Shown piece after piece: positions 45,843 to 57,325 of a stretch of 64,000 nt of DNA. The number at the start of each line of letters is the position of its first letter. The first letter of the stretch is position 1. This DNA comes from Papilionanthe hookeriana x Papilionanthe teres (lineage: Eukaryota; Streptophyta; Magnoliopsida; Asparagales; Orchidaceae): assembly GCA_022702705.1 (NCBI GenBank), contig CM040428.1, positions 110,688,022 through 110,752,021 of the forward strand, in the 5' to 3' direction. Under the pieces are notes generated by a model. That model did no database searches. It was not told the origin of the DNA and saw nothing but the letters and a program-made list of their open reading frames with translations. The translations under genes were made by a program, and so were the position numbers.

Positions 45843-45992
45843 TTCGAACTAATTTTTGATTTGTTTTTCTTGTTTTCTAATTTTTCTAACAGTACACTCT
45901 TAACTCTGAATCGTAAGGCACTAAACCTATAGATCCACTACTACGCATATACAATCACACAAACACTTTTTTTTTAGTTTGACTTCGTTACC
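45843..45992 (-). other. 5' leader of element A
   Basis: 150 bp between primer site and gag with no gene. A ttacgattcagagttaagag-like stretch corresponds to the cttacgattttgaattagaa stretch in C's leader. Confidence 0.55.
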
Positions 45993-46010
45993 TCCCCGGC
46001 AACGGCGCCA
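45993..46010 (-). other. Primer binding site of element A (tRNA-Asp)
   Basis: Minus-strand TGGCGCCGTTGCCGGGGA, an exact 18-base complement of the plant tRNA-Asp(GTC) 3' end including CCA as I know it, six bases from the 5' LTR. A second, mutated copy lies 77 bp away inside the LTR (46070-46087). Confidence 0.92.
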
Positions 46011-46016
46011 AAAACT

Positions 46017-47777
46017 TGGTGCAATTGGTTTGAATACATGAATTCAACACCACTACTAGGAGATATAATCCCCCAGCAATGGCGCCAAAAACTTGATGCA
46101 ACAAGACTTTACTTCTATATTTTTAAATGCAAGATTTTGTTAACTTCAAAGTTATATGTTTATAATGATTTTGTAAAGTCCAAGTATTCAACACAAGTAT
46201 ACGTATTGTATCAAGTAATACAGGGCTCTAGTGGAGTCCTGATTATCGATCCCACAGGGAGGTTTTAAGTTGAAGCAAAGTTAAAGTTTTAACAAGTTAG
46301 AATAAAGCACTAGAACTTTCTTCTAACACTACTACTACTACTATGCAGAAAACAGTAACAACCAACTAAACTACAATTACTTTTAATAACTTTGAAAATA
46401 GAATTAACTAACAGACACACTGAACTAAGTATTTGAAAGGTTTTTGATATATGAGAAAAATATCTTTCTTCTTACAATGAGAATATGATGTGTGGATTGA
46501 TATGGATTAATTATCTAATTTATTGTGCCAAATACAAGCATAGATGACTCTTTACCTTTAGAAGAGTACCCCTCCTCTAAATAAGAAAAGAACATTGACA
46601 CATTCTAAATTTAGTTACTAATTCTAGGGCTAGGCTGGGAGGATACCGGCTCTCACTTCGAAGTTTCCACTCACCTTTCACCCGAAGGCTAACCTTTGAT
46701 ATTAGTTACTAATCTTAGAACCAATCTGGGGATTTCAGCCTGTCGCCCTGAAATCTCCACATTGAAGTCCTTTAGAACACATTTCCCTATTTATTTGCAT
46801 GCAATTCCCATGAACTATGCAATTCATCCATGGAAATTGAATGGATCTTTAATTATTGTTGTAGGATATTAAATCCTTTCAAACTTAATGTTCAACAACA
46901 TATTTTAACATTTCAATTGGCCATATTGAAAGTAAATTATGTTCTAAATAAAAAACCATCAAAATTTCTTCATCACATTAAAAGCACATGAAGTCCACTT
47001 CAAACCATCATCACATCTCTAAGCAAGAAGAAAGACAAAGAAGACTACTCAGAATTCATGGAGAAGATACAATAAAACATGGATTTTATATATAAAAGAA
47101 AATTCATACAAACCACAAAAGGAAATACAACTTATCTCTTTCTCTTCCCCAATATAAACCCCTTTAAGTTCATTTGAATCCTCTTCTCTTCTTTACAACA
47201 CTTGATTCTCTGTTTAGAATGGAAAGGAAGAAGCAATATCTCACTTTACTCCTTCTCCTTCACTCCTTGGAGAAGAATCTCTCTCCTCTACACTAAACCC
47301 TAACACTAAAAACTAAGAGAAAGTAATAGAATGCAAGAGAGCACACTCTAAATCTCTCTAGAACTCCTCTAGAACTCTCTTCCCTCGTCCAAATTCAGTT
47401 ATTTAAAAGTTAGGGACAAAATCCCAACAGTTTCCATAGGCATCCTTTCAAAATTTTGCCAAAACTCTCAAAATTTAAATTCCACCGACCTTGGGTGCCG
47501 GCGGCGCTAGATAAGGTGCCAGCGGCGCTCTATCGTCCATAATATTTTCTGAGCACTTTGGATTTGGGCGCCAGCGGCGCCAGGATACCTTTTCCACTAT
47601 TTTACTCCTTTTGCTCCTTTTCACTCCGAATTCGTTCCTTTTTTATTCTTTTCGCTCCAATCACCTAAATTCATCATACCAGGAACAAATCACAAAAAAT
47701 ACCTTTCTTTAAAGTGCTATATCACCAAAAATAAGTAAAATTAGATAGCATAAACCATATATATTTTTGGTGCATCA
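46017..47777 (-). repeat. 5' LTR of element A (1,761 bp)
   Basis: Begins on the minus strand TGATGCACC at 47777, next to the GGTAG duplication, and ends ...GCACCA at 46017 (expected GCATCA). It pairs with 4434-6170 at roughly 93% identity in the first 180 bp. A GC-rich block lies at 47493-47583 and an internal primer-site copy at 46070-46087. Confidence 0.9.
46070..46087 (-). other. Primer-binding-site copy inside the 5' LTR of A
   Basis: Minus-strand TGGCGCCATTGCTGGGGG, 15 of 18 identical to the working site, 77 bp upstream of it. The same copy exists in the 3' LTR (4487-4504), so it has been inherited as part of the LTR. Confidence 0.8.
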
Positions 47778-47782
47778 GGTAG
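47778..47782. other. Target-site duplication GGTAG, right copy (element A)
   Basis: Matches 4429-4433, directly outside LTR end GCATCA. Confidence 0.9.
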
Positions 47783-47943
47783 CCAAACTTCCAACCAAGC
47801 TCTTGAAAACTGTTGGATCAATTCTTTTTCCCTCATCATACTTTGATAGCTTGACTCCACATTCTACAGGGGTATTTATAGGTTGGCTACTATCCAACTT
47901 GAACTTCTTCAATATCTCCCTTGCATAACCTTCTTGAGAGATG

Positions 47944-47948
47944 AAAAT
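47944..47948. other. Presumed left target-site duplication of element C (AAAAT)
   Basis: The five bases before C's LTR start TGATGCACC. The partner copy would lie beyond the window, so this is unverified. Confidence 0.4.
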
Positions 47949-49734
47949 TGATGCACCTAAAATATATAGTATTTTTATGCACATTTTTATACCTATTTTT
48001 AATGATATTGCACTTTAATGGAAGGTATTTTGTGTTTTTCTTGCAGATATCATGAAAATGGATAGTCATGATGAATAGAGAAAACTTGGATCAAATTTCG
48101 AGCAGAAAAAGATGAAAAATAAAAATTTGGGCACTAGCGGCTAAGCGTCCCTGGACCGGGGCTTAGCCGCCACAGTTAAAAATCAAAATTCAAATGAGTT
48201 TGGTGCAAATTTTAAAGGGAATGAGATGCAACTCTTGGTGGTAACTTCCATAACTTCCTTTGGGCGGCAAGTTTGAACGAAGGGGTGCATGCTTTGGTGG
48301 ATACATTGAATCTGGACACATTTTGAAGAGACACTAAGGAACCTTTTGGTTTACTATTTAAAGAGAGTCTTAGGAAAGATTAAGGAGCTCTTACTTTTCC
48401 TTTTAAAGAGATTGCCTTTTGAAGAGCTCTTCCTTTGCCTTTTGAAGGGTTCTTTTACATGCAAGTTTTTAAATTATTTTACATTTATTTTGCGAGAGTT
48501 TTTATTAAGAGTAGGAGTAGAGAGTAGAATAGAGAAAAGGGTCGGAGTGAAGTCTCCTTCTTCCCACTTCTTTTCTTTCTTTTAAGTTTAGTTTTTATTG
48601 AAGTCTGAAGTTATTCTGAGTCATCGGAGTTGGGAGATCTGCTCTGATGAGTAGTTTAGTGAAGAGTTAAAGTTTCAGAGGAACTTCCTGAGTCTTATAG
48701 AGAGAATTTTCTGATAAGTGTTTACTTTTATTCTTACATTTAGTTTTTTAATTAATAATAGTTTTTGTTTGTTGTTTTTTATATGGTTTTTAATTTGGAA
48801 TCAATGTGTTTTTGTATTTTTTCAATGCATTCTGAGTAGTTTACTTTATCTTTTTCTTTCTTAAATGGAGAAGTAATTAATTTATAGAGAATTATTGTGG
48901 AAAGTATAAGTGTTTAAAAGTTGGAAGAAGTTGTGAAGATTGATTCTGAAAACTTTGATTAATTCTTAATTTGGCCTGTTAAGTTGTAGAATTTCTTGAG
49001 ATTATCCAAGATCCAATATGGTATTGTCTCATAAAAGTTAGTAAGAATCACATGCAATTATATGGGTGAGAATTGTAGTCCATATAATTGAATGTAATAT
49101 TAGAAGATATTTTTATGGAAGGTAGAAAAATTAGAGGATTTTAGAGTGACAGGCTAAAACCTCCCTAATTTGGTTTGAAGTTTTGAGTTTTGTTATGAGA
49201 AGTTAGCCCCCTGTTGGTGGGAATCGAGGGAACTCTAGAGTGAGAGACTGGTATCTTCCCTGCCTAACCATGTTCAAAATGATAAAAATTTCAAATTAAC
49301 ATATGTTCTTTATAGAACCAAGTAAGGGTAAAGAACACATTTGCTTTTATCTGTCACAACAAATTTAAATACTTCCACAACAATACTTTAATAATTATTA
49401 CTACTTCATAAAAGGAAAGAAAATGATATTCTAGTTAATAGTAATTTACGTACAGTGTTATTAGTTAATATAATTTTAATTTCTTTCCTAACATTTTATT
49501 AAGGAAATTCCAAAAGACATATCAACTTTCAAAACTTTTCAAAATCAAGAAACACTTTCAAAAGCCATAAAAAAAGTAAAAAGATAATTTTTCTGATTCC
49601 ATTAAAGATTTTCAAATTTTAACTTTTGGTTCGATATCTCGGGGCTTAATCAGAAAGTCCTATATTATATGATAAACGATACGTATACTTGCGTAGTATC
49701 CCATATTATAAAATCATAATTTTCATATCTAAAT

Positions 49735-49809
<75 letters not shown>

Positions 49810-49853
49810 TGGGACCATGTTTTTGGCGCACATATTTTTATCCGGAGGTGTCA
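47949..49853 (+). repeat. 5' LTR of element C (about 1,905 bp)
   Basis: Starts TGATGCACCTAAAATA and ends ...ggtgtca before the primer site. It contains a hairpin-capable GC-rich stretch (gcggctaagcgtccctggac..gggcttagccgcc, 48136-48172), the conserved gatacgtatacttgcgtag block (about 49,678-49,696), an (AT)n tract, and a truncated second copy of the primer-site junction at 49,818-49,832. Confidence 0.82.
49737..49804. repeat. (AT)n microsatellite in C 5' LTR
   Basis: About 34 uninterrupted AT dinucleotides. The 73-codon frame across it with repeated IYIYIY is an artefact. Confidence 0.95.
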
Positions 49854-49860
49854 AGTTATT

Positions 49861-49878
49861 TGGCGTCGTTGCCGGGGA
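49861..49878 (+). other. Primer binding site of element C (tRNA-Asp)
   Basis: TGGCGTCGTTGCCGGGGA, 17 of 18 like the tRNA-Asp site. An upstream partial copy (tttttggcgca at 49,820) is in the LTR end. Confidence 0.85.
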
Positions 49879-50087
49879 AAATAATTAAATTGCATTTTAA
49901 AGAGAATTAAGAAATTTTATATTTTTACTTTTCTTTTCTTTTTTAGTGTGTTGTGTTTTTTTTGTTTTATTGTTGTATGCGTAGTTCAGGTTCTGAGGGA
50001 CTTGTGTCTTACGATTTTGAATTAGAAAGAACTATCAAAAAAATCAAAAAATTTAAAAATACATAAAAAGATAAAAATATTCAAGAA
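49879..50087 (+). other. 5' leader of element C
   Basis: About 210 bp. cttacgattttgaattagaaagaactatcaaaaaaatcaa is shared in type with B's leader (ttagattctgaattagaaagaactgtt...). No separate gene. Confidence 0.55.
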
Positions 50088-51149
50088 ATGGCAAATCATC
50101 AAAATCAAAATGTAGGCATCCATCAAGAATTAAGACTTTTAAGAGATTATGTTAACCCTACAGTAGATGAATTTCGTGGTAGTATTCAAAATCCTGCTAT
50201 AGCTGATAATTCTTTTGAGCTTAAACCTGTTGTTATCCAAATGGGGTCTAATAATCAGTTTGGGGGAGCAACAATTGAAGATCCTAATATGCATCTTGCT
50301 ACTTTTAAATATGATGGTGTTTCGGATGATGTTATTTGACTTAGAATTTTTCCTTTATGACTAAGGGATAAAGCTAAAGTTTGGTTACATTCATTAGCAC
50401 CTGGATCATTAAGAACATGGGGTGAACTGTCACAAAAATTCCTTGCTAAATATTTTCCACCATCTAAGACTGCTAAGTTGAGAAATGATATAACATCTTT
50501 TTGTCAGCTTGAAGGGGAATCAATATATGCAGCATAGAAAATATTTAAAGATCTCCTCAGGAAATTTCCACATCATGTGATACCAGATTGGTTAATAATT
50601 CAAACTTTTTATAATGGATTAATTGGATCTCTTAGATCAATCATCGATGCTGCTGCTGGTGAATCATTAATGTCTAAAACATTTTCTGATGCTTATGCTT
50701 TAATTGATGAAATGGCTACTAATAATTTTAAATGGCCTTCTGAAAGGTTAAATCCTAAAAAGGTAGCCAGTGTTTATGAAAATGATGCTTTTATAATGTT
50801 AGAAAATCAAGTTGCTATTGTATCAAGGAAGATAGACCAATTTAGGATGAGTTTTTCTCAGTCAAATCTCATGATTGAAGAAAATTCATTACGCCAAATG
50901 GTTGATTCTTATTCTTCACCAAAAACTGTGAATGCCATAAGTAAACCGAACAACCCATATTCCAATTATTATAACCCAGGTTGGAAGAATCATCCAAATT
51001 TTAACTTGAATAACAATAATCAGGGTGGTGTTAATCAACAATGGGGGAACACCCAAGTAAACCCATTGGGGAGTTGGAACAACCAAGGTAATAATAATAA
51101 TAGATCAACTTATCCTTCAGGTTATAACAACGCTTTACAAAATAATTAG
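50088..51149 (+). pseudogene. Gag of element C
   Basis: Starts MANHQNQNVG, then LRDYVNPTVDEFRGSIQNP and FELKPVVIQMGSNNQFGG. The LHLASFLELC..TFKY region found in A and B is shortened to MHLATFKYDG, losing seven or eight residues in frame. A stop follows at 50338. After broken sequence (RTWGELSQKFLAKYFPPSKT) the frame 50577-51149 gives the C-terminal half, with SLRSIIDAAAGESLMSKTFS, EEMATNN-type helices and the Asn-rich NPYSNYYNPGWKNHPNFN tail. Confidence 0.85.
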
Positions 51150-52234
51150 AAGAAGTTGTCTATGGAAGAAGTAGTATCACATATGGGAAATCAATTACAA
51201 ATTCAAGGAGCAACCATCAGAAATATTGAAAATCAATTGGGACAAATTGCAAATGCCTTAAGTAATAGATCCCAAGGAATGCTTCCAAGTAATACTGAAG
51301 TGAATCCAAGAGAAAAGAATAAAGAATAAGTAAGAGCAATTCAACTGAGAAGTGGAAAAGAATTGGATGATAGAGTTCAAAAAGAAACTGAAGTAGAGAA
51401 AGAAGAGATTGAAAGACCTAAAGAGGACGCTCCAAAAGGTTTTTAAAGACCTATTTATCCACCTAAGGTTGATTTAGAAAAACCACCACCTCCATTTCCT
51501 CAGAGACATTGTCAACAAAAGTTGGATAAGCAATTTTCAAAATTCTTGGAGATATTAAAGAAGCTTACCATTAATATTCCATTTGCTGAAGCCCTAGAAA
51601 AAATGCCAAGCTAAGCGAAATTTATGAATGATATTCTTAATAAAAAGATGAAGTTTGAAGAAAATGAGACTGTTGCACTTAGTGAGTAGTGTAGTGCGAT
51701 AATTTAGAAAAAGCATCCTGAAAAACATAAAGATCCTGGTAGTTTCACAATTCCATGTGCAATCGAAGAAAGATTCTGTGGAAAAGCCTTATGTGATTTG
51801 GGTGCAAGCATTAACCTTATGCCTCTATCAATATTCAAAAGACTGGGACTAGGATAAGTAACCCCAACTACTGTAACTCTGTAATTAGCAGATCGTTTGA
51901 TCACATATCCTAAAGGAGTTATAGAAGATGTTTTGGTAAAAGTAGATCAATTTATTTTTCCTGTGGATTTCATTGTATTAGATATGGAGGAAGATAAAGA
52001 GATACCCATAATTTTGGGGATACCTTTTCTAGCTACAGGCAGAGCCATGATAGATGTACAAAAAGGGGAATTAGCAATGGGGGTTAATGATCAGACTGTT
52101 ACATTTAATATTTTAAAATCGATGAAATATCCTTCTAGAGGTAAAGAAGATGAGTGTTATAGGATGGATGTTATTGAGTATTTAAGTGAATGTCATTTCA
52201 AATCAACTTATGAAGAGAAAGCTGAAAGAGAAAA
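51150..52234 (+). pseudogene. Gag tail and protease of element C
   Basis: AIQLRSGKELDDRVQKETEV leads into Pro-rich EKPPPPFPQRHC, then ALCDLGASINLMPLSIFKR, which keeps the D-x-G protease site (about 51,786-51,840). The open frame 51897-52295 continues ITYPKGVIEDVLVKVDQFIF, PIILGIPFLATGRAMIDVQK. Stops lie at about 51,327, 51,444, 51,612, 51,687, 51,705, 51,855 and 51,882. Several (TAA/TAG where relatives have CAA/CAG) fit C-to-T change. Confidence 0.82.
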
Positions 52235-53570
52235 ATGGAATATGAGCAAGAAGAGGAGTTCTTTGATTCTGAAGATTTTCAGGAGGAAGATTTAAAGTAT
52301 GTTCATGAAAGTTTTGAATTGTTGGATATGACTGAAAAAGATGAATCTTATGGTCCATCAATTGAAAAACCTCCTGAACTTAAGTTAAAAATGCTTCCTG
52401 ATCATTTGAAGTATGTTTTTCTAGGTGAATCCTCAACCTTGTTTGCTATAATTTCTTCTCAATTAACTGAAAAAGAAGAAGAGAGTTTGCTTGAAATTTT
52501 GAAGAAGCACAAGAAAGCTTTTGAATGGATAATTGCTGATATTAAAGGAATCAGTCCTTTAATTTATATGCACAGAATTCTTATGGAAGATAATTGCAAA
52601 CCACGGGCAAATCCCCAAAGGAGATTAAATCCTATCATGAAAGACGTTGTTAAGAAAGAAATTTAAAGTGGTTGGATGCTGGAATTATCTACCCTATTTC
52701 AGATAGTGCATGGGTTAGTCCTATTCACTGTGTTCCTAAGAAAGGAGAAGTAACTGTGACTGTTAATGAAAAGAATGAAATGATACCAACAAGACAAGTT
52801 ACAGGGTGGTGAATATGCATTGATTATAGAAAATTGAACCTTACCACAAGGGAATATCATTTTCCACTCCCTTTCCTAGATCAAATGTTGGATAGACTGG
52901 CTGGGCATAAATACTTTTATTTTCTGGATGGATATACTGGTTACCACCAAATTCAAATTGCTACTGAGGATCAAGAGAGAACTATGTTTACCAGTCCTTA
53001 TGGTACGTTTGCTTTTAGGAGAATCCCCTTTGGTTTATGTAATGCCCCTGCTACATTTCAGAATTGTATGAAGGCTATTTTTTTTATTTGATTGAAAAAG
53101 GGATTGAAGTTTTTATGGATGACTTTTCAGTATTTGGAATTTCGTTTGAATCATGTTTAGAACATCTATCTAAAGTTATAAAACACTGTGAAGAAACTAA
53201 CTTGGTCCTTAATTGGGAAAAATACCAATTTATGGTAGCAAGAGGAATTGTTTGGGACATCGGATTTCAGAAAAAGGTTTGGAGGTAGATCCTGCAAAAA
53301 TTCAAGTTATATCTAATTTACCTTGCTCAACCAATGTAAGGTGAATTAGAAGTTTTTTAGGACATGTTGGATTCTACAGGCGTTACATCAAAGACTTTTC
53401 AAAGATTACAAAACCTTTATGTCGTTTTCTAGAAAATGATGCAATTTTTTAATTTTGATGATGATTTCCTCAAAGCCTTTGAAACATTAAAAGAAAAATT
53501 AATCACCGCACCTGTAATAATTTCACCAATTTGGGAAAAAATTTTTGAATTAATGTGTGATGCTAGTGAT
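52235..53570 (+). pseudogene. Linker, reverse transcriptase and RNase H start of element C, truncated
   Basis: The frame 52235-52666 is an acidic linker then PELKLKMLPDHLKYVFLGES and NPQRRLNPIMKDVVKKEI. RT motifs in broken frames are WVSPIHCVPKKGEVTVTVNE, CIDYRKLNLTTREYHFPLPF, YFLDGYTGYHQI, IPFGLCNAPATFQNCMKA and VFMDDFSVFG (about 53,112). RNase H begins ELMCDASD and is cut off exactly where B's LTR starts (53571). Confidence 0.85.
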
Positions 53571-55372
53571 TGATCCATAAAAAAATACCCATTTTTATGC
53601 CTTGATTTTTATCAAATTTTTAAGGATTATATGCTTTAATGAAAGGTATTTTTGTGTTTATAGATATAGGTGATGGAAAAATGTTCAAGAAGGAAAAAAA
53701 GTGAAAAATGAGCAAAAATGAGGAAAAAGGAGCAAAAGTGGAGCCAAAAATGCAAAATTGTCAAAATTATTGGTCTGGCGCCTAGGCACCAGAATCTAAC
53801 GCCTAAACGCCAAGTCGATACGGGATCTGTCAAGATTTTTAATGACCTCTGGACGGTTATTTTGACTGTGTTAGCGGTTATTAGACCTTCTAGAAGACTG
53901 ACAGTTGTTCCTGGTTTATAGGACATGTGATACAATGTATTTGGATGCTTGGAAACGGTTTTAATCGCGAAGTAGTGCGATCCAAAGTGAAGAGGTGCAA
54001 AGAACTGGACGTAGAGTCCGGGGCCTAGGCGCTAGATTCCGATGCCTAGGCGCCAGATTCCGGCGCCTAGGCGCCAGACACACCTTCTAGAAGATTCATT
54101 GAATGTGGACACATTTTGAAGAGGTGCCTTGAGGCAACCCTTGAAGCCTATAAATAGGAGGGTACTCCTTCAAAAAAAATTGGCCCCCTATCTAGAGCCC
54201 CATCTAGAGAGAGATTTAGAGAGATACTTTAGGGCCACATTTTTACTATCCTTCATAAATTAGTTAGTTATTTTATTTAGAGTTTGTATTGAGAGTTTAA
54301 AGAGTTGGTGCTTTTGAAGTTTATTTGCTTTGGAGTCAGATGAATTCAGAGGTTCAGTAGGAGAAACACTTGAGATAACTATTTGTAATGTTATTCAAAG
54401 TTTCATTATCATGTTTTGTTGTTTAAATTCAATGTGTTCTGAGTAGTCAGTTTACTTTCTTCTTTCAATTATGAAAAGATAAATAAGATAATATAAAATT
54501 CATTGGAGAAATAAAAACTATTTATATTTTAAAACATTGTGATGATACTAATATCGGATCTTAATTTACTATTTAAATTGGCCATTTAAATTGTTAAAAT
54601 CTGTTGAAGTGTTTTGATACCTAGAAGGAGATGAATTCTTAACTAGTAGATATCACATGAATCCTTGGGTAGTCCAAGGCCTTGTGCGGGTTATTCAAGA
54701 TGAAGTGCAAATAAATAGGAAGATATTATAAAATGGGAATTGATAAGTTTTTAGAGTGACAGACTAAATTCTTGTGATTTGGTTTATAGAGAAGGAAAGG
54801 GTCACTAGTAGGGCCAACCATAACCACCCTTGGACATCTAGTAGTGTGAGCCTAGATTAACCCATTCTACTAACAATACATCCGAACCTGATCTATAGGC
54901 TAGCCAATGTTCTTTACACCTGGATCAAAGGGTAAAGAATATGAATGCTTCATTTTGGCACAATACCATAAATTTATATTGTCCACAAATATTATCATTA
55001 TCTTAGAAAATATTGGATAAATTGAAAGGAAGAAAGTTGTTTTCTTATTGCTATTTACATAAATCATTTCATTACTGCTTTATTATTGCATCTAGTAAAT
55101 TAAGAATATCAAATTTATAACTATAAAAGAAATACGTAAAAATAAAATTAAAATATTTAAAAATCTATAACTCACTCCTCGTGGGATCGATAATGGGGTC
55201 ATTGTTTCAAAGCCCTATATTACTTGATATGATATGTATACTTGCGTAGTACCTCTAGTGTGTAAAATATTTTTGATAAAATTATATTTATATGCACTAG
55301 CCGCTATTATTATCTATTACATATATTTGAAAGCATTAATTATTATATTTGTCATCGTCGAATTGCGGGTCA
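53571..55372 (+). repeat. 5' LTR of element B (about 1,802 bp)
   Basis: TGATCCATAAAA start, ...gcgggtca end. GC palindrome blocks lie at 53777-53815 (two units) and 54018-54079 (three units), upstream of a TATA-type cctataaatagg at 54,148. The conserved U5 block is at 55,190-55,250. It matches B0 and the copy at 61870-63606. Confidence 0.85.
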
Positions 55373-55525
55373 AGTTTTTGGCACCCTTGCCGGGGATTGA
55401 ATTTTTAGTACTCATATATTTTGCGTGGGTCACGTTTTTGGCGCCGTTGCCGGGGATTGAATTTTTAGTATGCATATATTTAGCGTGGGTCAAGTTTTTG
55501 GCGCCGTTGCTCGGGGAGGAGCAGA
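55361..55525 (+). repeat. Three 60-bp repeats each with a primer binding site (element B)
   Basis: Unit: gggtcaagtttt, an 18-base primer-site sequence, then ttgaatttttagta and an AT-rich part. Primer-site copies are at 55379-55396 (two mismatches), 55439-55456 (exact tRNA-Asp match) and 55499-55517 (one inserted T). The 98-codon frame at 55234-55530 with repeated VKFLAPLPGIEFLV is this repeat translated. Confidence 0.93.
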
Positions 55526-55787
55526 GGTAAATTTTTAGATTTTAAATATTTTTATTTTATTTTATTCATTTTCTTTAATTGTCAAAAATATAAAATACAA
55601 AAAAAATAATAATAAAATATATATATAATTGAAAAAAAAATTTTACTAATAAGTAGAGATTTTATTTCTTACTAATTTACTTTTTATGCGTAGTGCTGGA
55701 TCTGAAGGATTATTACCTTTAGATTCTGAATTAGAAAGAACTGTTAAAAGAATTAAAAAAGGAAAACAAACTCAAAAAATATAAGAG
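55526..55787 (+). other. 5' leader of element B
   Basis: About 260 bp, A/T-rich, no gene before the gag start. It shares gaattagaaagaactgtt with the leader at the window's right end. Confidence 0.55.
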
Positions 55788-57325
55788 ATGGCTAATTTAC
55801 ATAATAATTTACAAAATCCAATTGAAATTAATGAACAAAATATTTACAAACAATTAAGGGATTATGCTAACCCTACAGTTGATGTACTTCATAGTAGTAT
55901 TCAAATACCTACTGTAGATGCTAATTCTTTTGAGCTTAAACCATCTATCATTCAAATGGTTCAAAATAATCAATTTGGAGGAACACCAAATGAGGATCCA
56001 AATTTACACCTTGCTAGTTTTTTAGAACTTTGTTCTACTTTTAAATATAACAATGTTTCTGATGATGCTATTAGACTTAGACTCTTTCCTTTTTATTTAA
56101 GAGATAAAGCAAAGATGTGGTTGAACTCATTAGCAATAGGTTTTATTAAAACATGGGCTAAAATGGCACAAAAATTCCTTGCTAAATATTTTCCTCCTTC
56201 TAAAACTGCTAAATTAAGAAATGATATTACTTCATTTAGTCAATTTGATGGGGAGACAATTTATGAAACTTGGGAAAGATTTAAAGAACTATTAATAAAA
56301 TGTCCTCATCATGCTTTACCTGATTGGTTAATTGTTCAAACATTTTATAATGTTTTAATTGGATCACTAAATCAATTATCGATGTCGCTACTGAGGTTCT
56401 TTAATATCTAAATCATTTGAAGAAGCTTATACTTTAAGTGAAGAACTGGCTAACAATAATTTTCAATGGTCTTCTGAAAGGATTAATCCTAAAAGAATGT
56501 CAAGTATTCAAGATAACGAAGCATTTTCTATCTTAGCTTCACAAGTAGCTGCAATATCTAGGAAATTAGATAATTTTTCCATCAACATATCACATAACAA
56601 CTCATCTAATATTGAAGACTCTCAAACTATTGAAATTTTACAAGCTATTGATAGTAAAAATAATCTGTATTCAAATTATTATAATCCCGGATGGAAAAAT
56701 CACCCTAATTTTAACTCGGAATAATCAACAACAACAATGGGGTAATAATCAATCCCATCCAACTAGAAATTGGAATAATCACGTAAATTCAAATTATAAA
56801 CCACTCGGATTTAATAATCAACGTAAAAAGTTATCAAAAGAAGAATTAATTTTACAAATGAGTAATCAATTACAAAATCAAAATACTGTTATTCGTAATA
56901 TTGAGAATCAAATGGGACAAATCACTAATTTAATTAATAACAGACCTCCAGGAACACTTCCTAGTAATGCTGAAATTAATCCAAAAGAAACTGGAAAAGA
57001 ACATGAACATGTTAAAGCTGTACAACTTAGAAGTGGAAAGGAATTAAAAGAAAGAATGCAGAATGAAATTGAAAAAGAGATTGAGGTCGAAGAGATTGAA
57101 AAACCTAAAGAAACTCCTTCTCCTAATCAAGATCAAACTAATATTTCTATTAATGTGGAAGTTGAAAAACCACCACCACCTTCTCCTCAAAGATTAAAAC
57201 AGCAGAAGCTTGATCATCTATTTTCTAAGTTCTTTGAAATTTTTAAGAAAAGTACTATAGACATACCTTTTGCTGAAGCTTTGGAACAGATGTCAACTTA
57301 TGCAAAATTTATAAAGGATATATAA
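55788..57325 (+). pseudogene. Gag of element B
   Basis: The frame 55788-56411 starts MANLHNNLQN and carries LRDYANPTVDVLHSSIQIP, NNQFGGTPNEDPNLHLASFL, KAKMWLNSLA, FLAKYFPPSKTAKLRNDITS and YETWERFKELLIKCPHHALP. A frameshift at about 56,380 precedes EEAYTLSEELANNNFQW. The frames 56497-56724 and 56612-57325 give the Asn-rich tail, the KAVQLRSGKELKERMQ motif and a Pro-rich EKPPPPSPQRLK. It is the best-preserved Athila gag in the window. Confidence 0.88.

Larger units (their letters stand above)
4434..47777 (-). mobile_element. Athila-type Ty3/gypsy element A, containing nested T and S
   Basis: Minus-strand element bounded by a perfect 5-bp duplication. In transcription order it has 5' LTR 46017-47777, tRNA-Asp primer site 45993-46010, gag, protease, RT, RNase H, integrase, two copies of the second ORF, polypurine tract 6171-6187 and 3' LTR 4434-6170. 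The span is 43.3 kb, but 27.6 kb is element T and 1.8 kb is solo LTR S. A itself is therefore about 13.9 kb, within the usual Athila range. By eye the LTRs differ at about 7% of sites in the first 180 bp, so A is older than T. Confidence 0.9.
47778..47948 (-). pseudogene. Ty1/copia D reverse transcriptase fragment
   Basis: Reads FISQEGYAREILKKFKLDSS, NTPVECGVKLSKYDEG and DPTVFKSLVGSL, which are conserved copia RT motifs near the C-terminal side of the polymerase. Element C cuts it on the upstream side (47949) and element A on the downstream side (47777). Its continuation is at 4433-3776. Confidence 0.88.
47949..53570 (+). mobile_element. Athila-type element C, 5' part, cut by element B
   Basis: Plus-strand element with 5' LTR 47949-49853, tRNA-Asp primer site, gag, protease and RT, interrupted in RNase H at 53571 by B's LTR. 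Its LTR is distinct from A, B and S, but its proteins are close to theirs. Part of it (50631 to about 52,370) is repeated at 60184-61860. Confidence 0.88.

Noticed and set aside
48136..48172. GC-rich dyad in C's LTR as a transcription terminator
   Set aside because: Intrinsic hairpin terminators are bacterial. In this LTR position it matches the GC-rich dyads of the other Athila-type U3 regions.
49689..49910. ORF with an (IY)n stretch
   Set aside because: Artefact of the (AT)n microsatellite.
55234..55530. ORF with repeated VKFLAPLPGIEFLV peptide (also 63492-63764)
   Set aside because: It is the translation of the three 60-bp primer-site repeats across the LTR end, not a protein gene.
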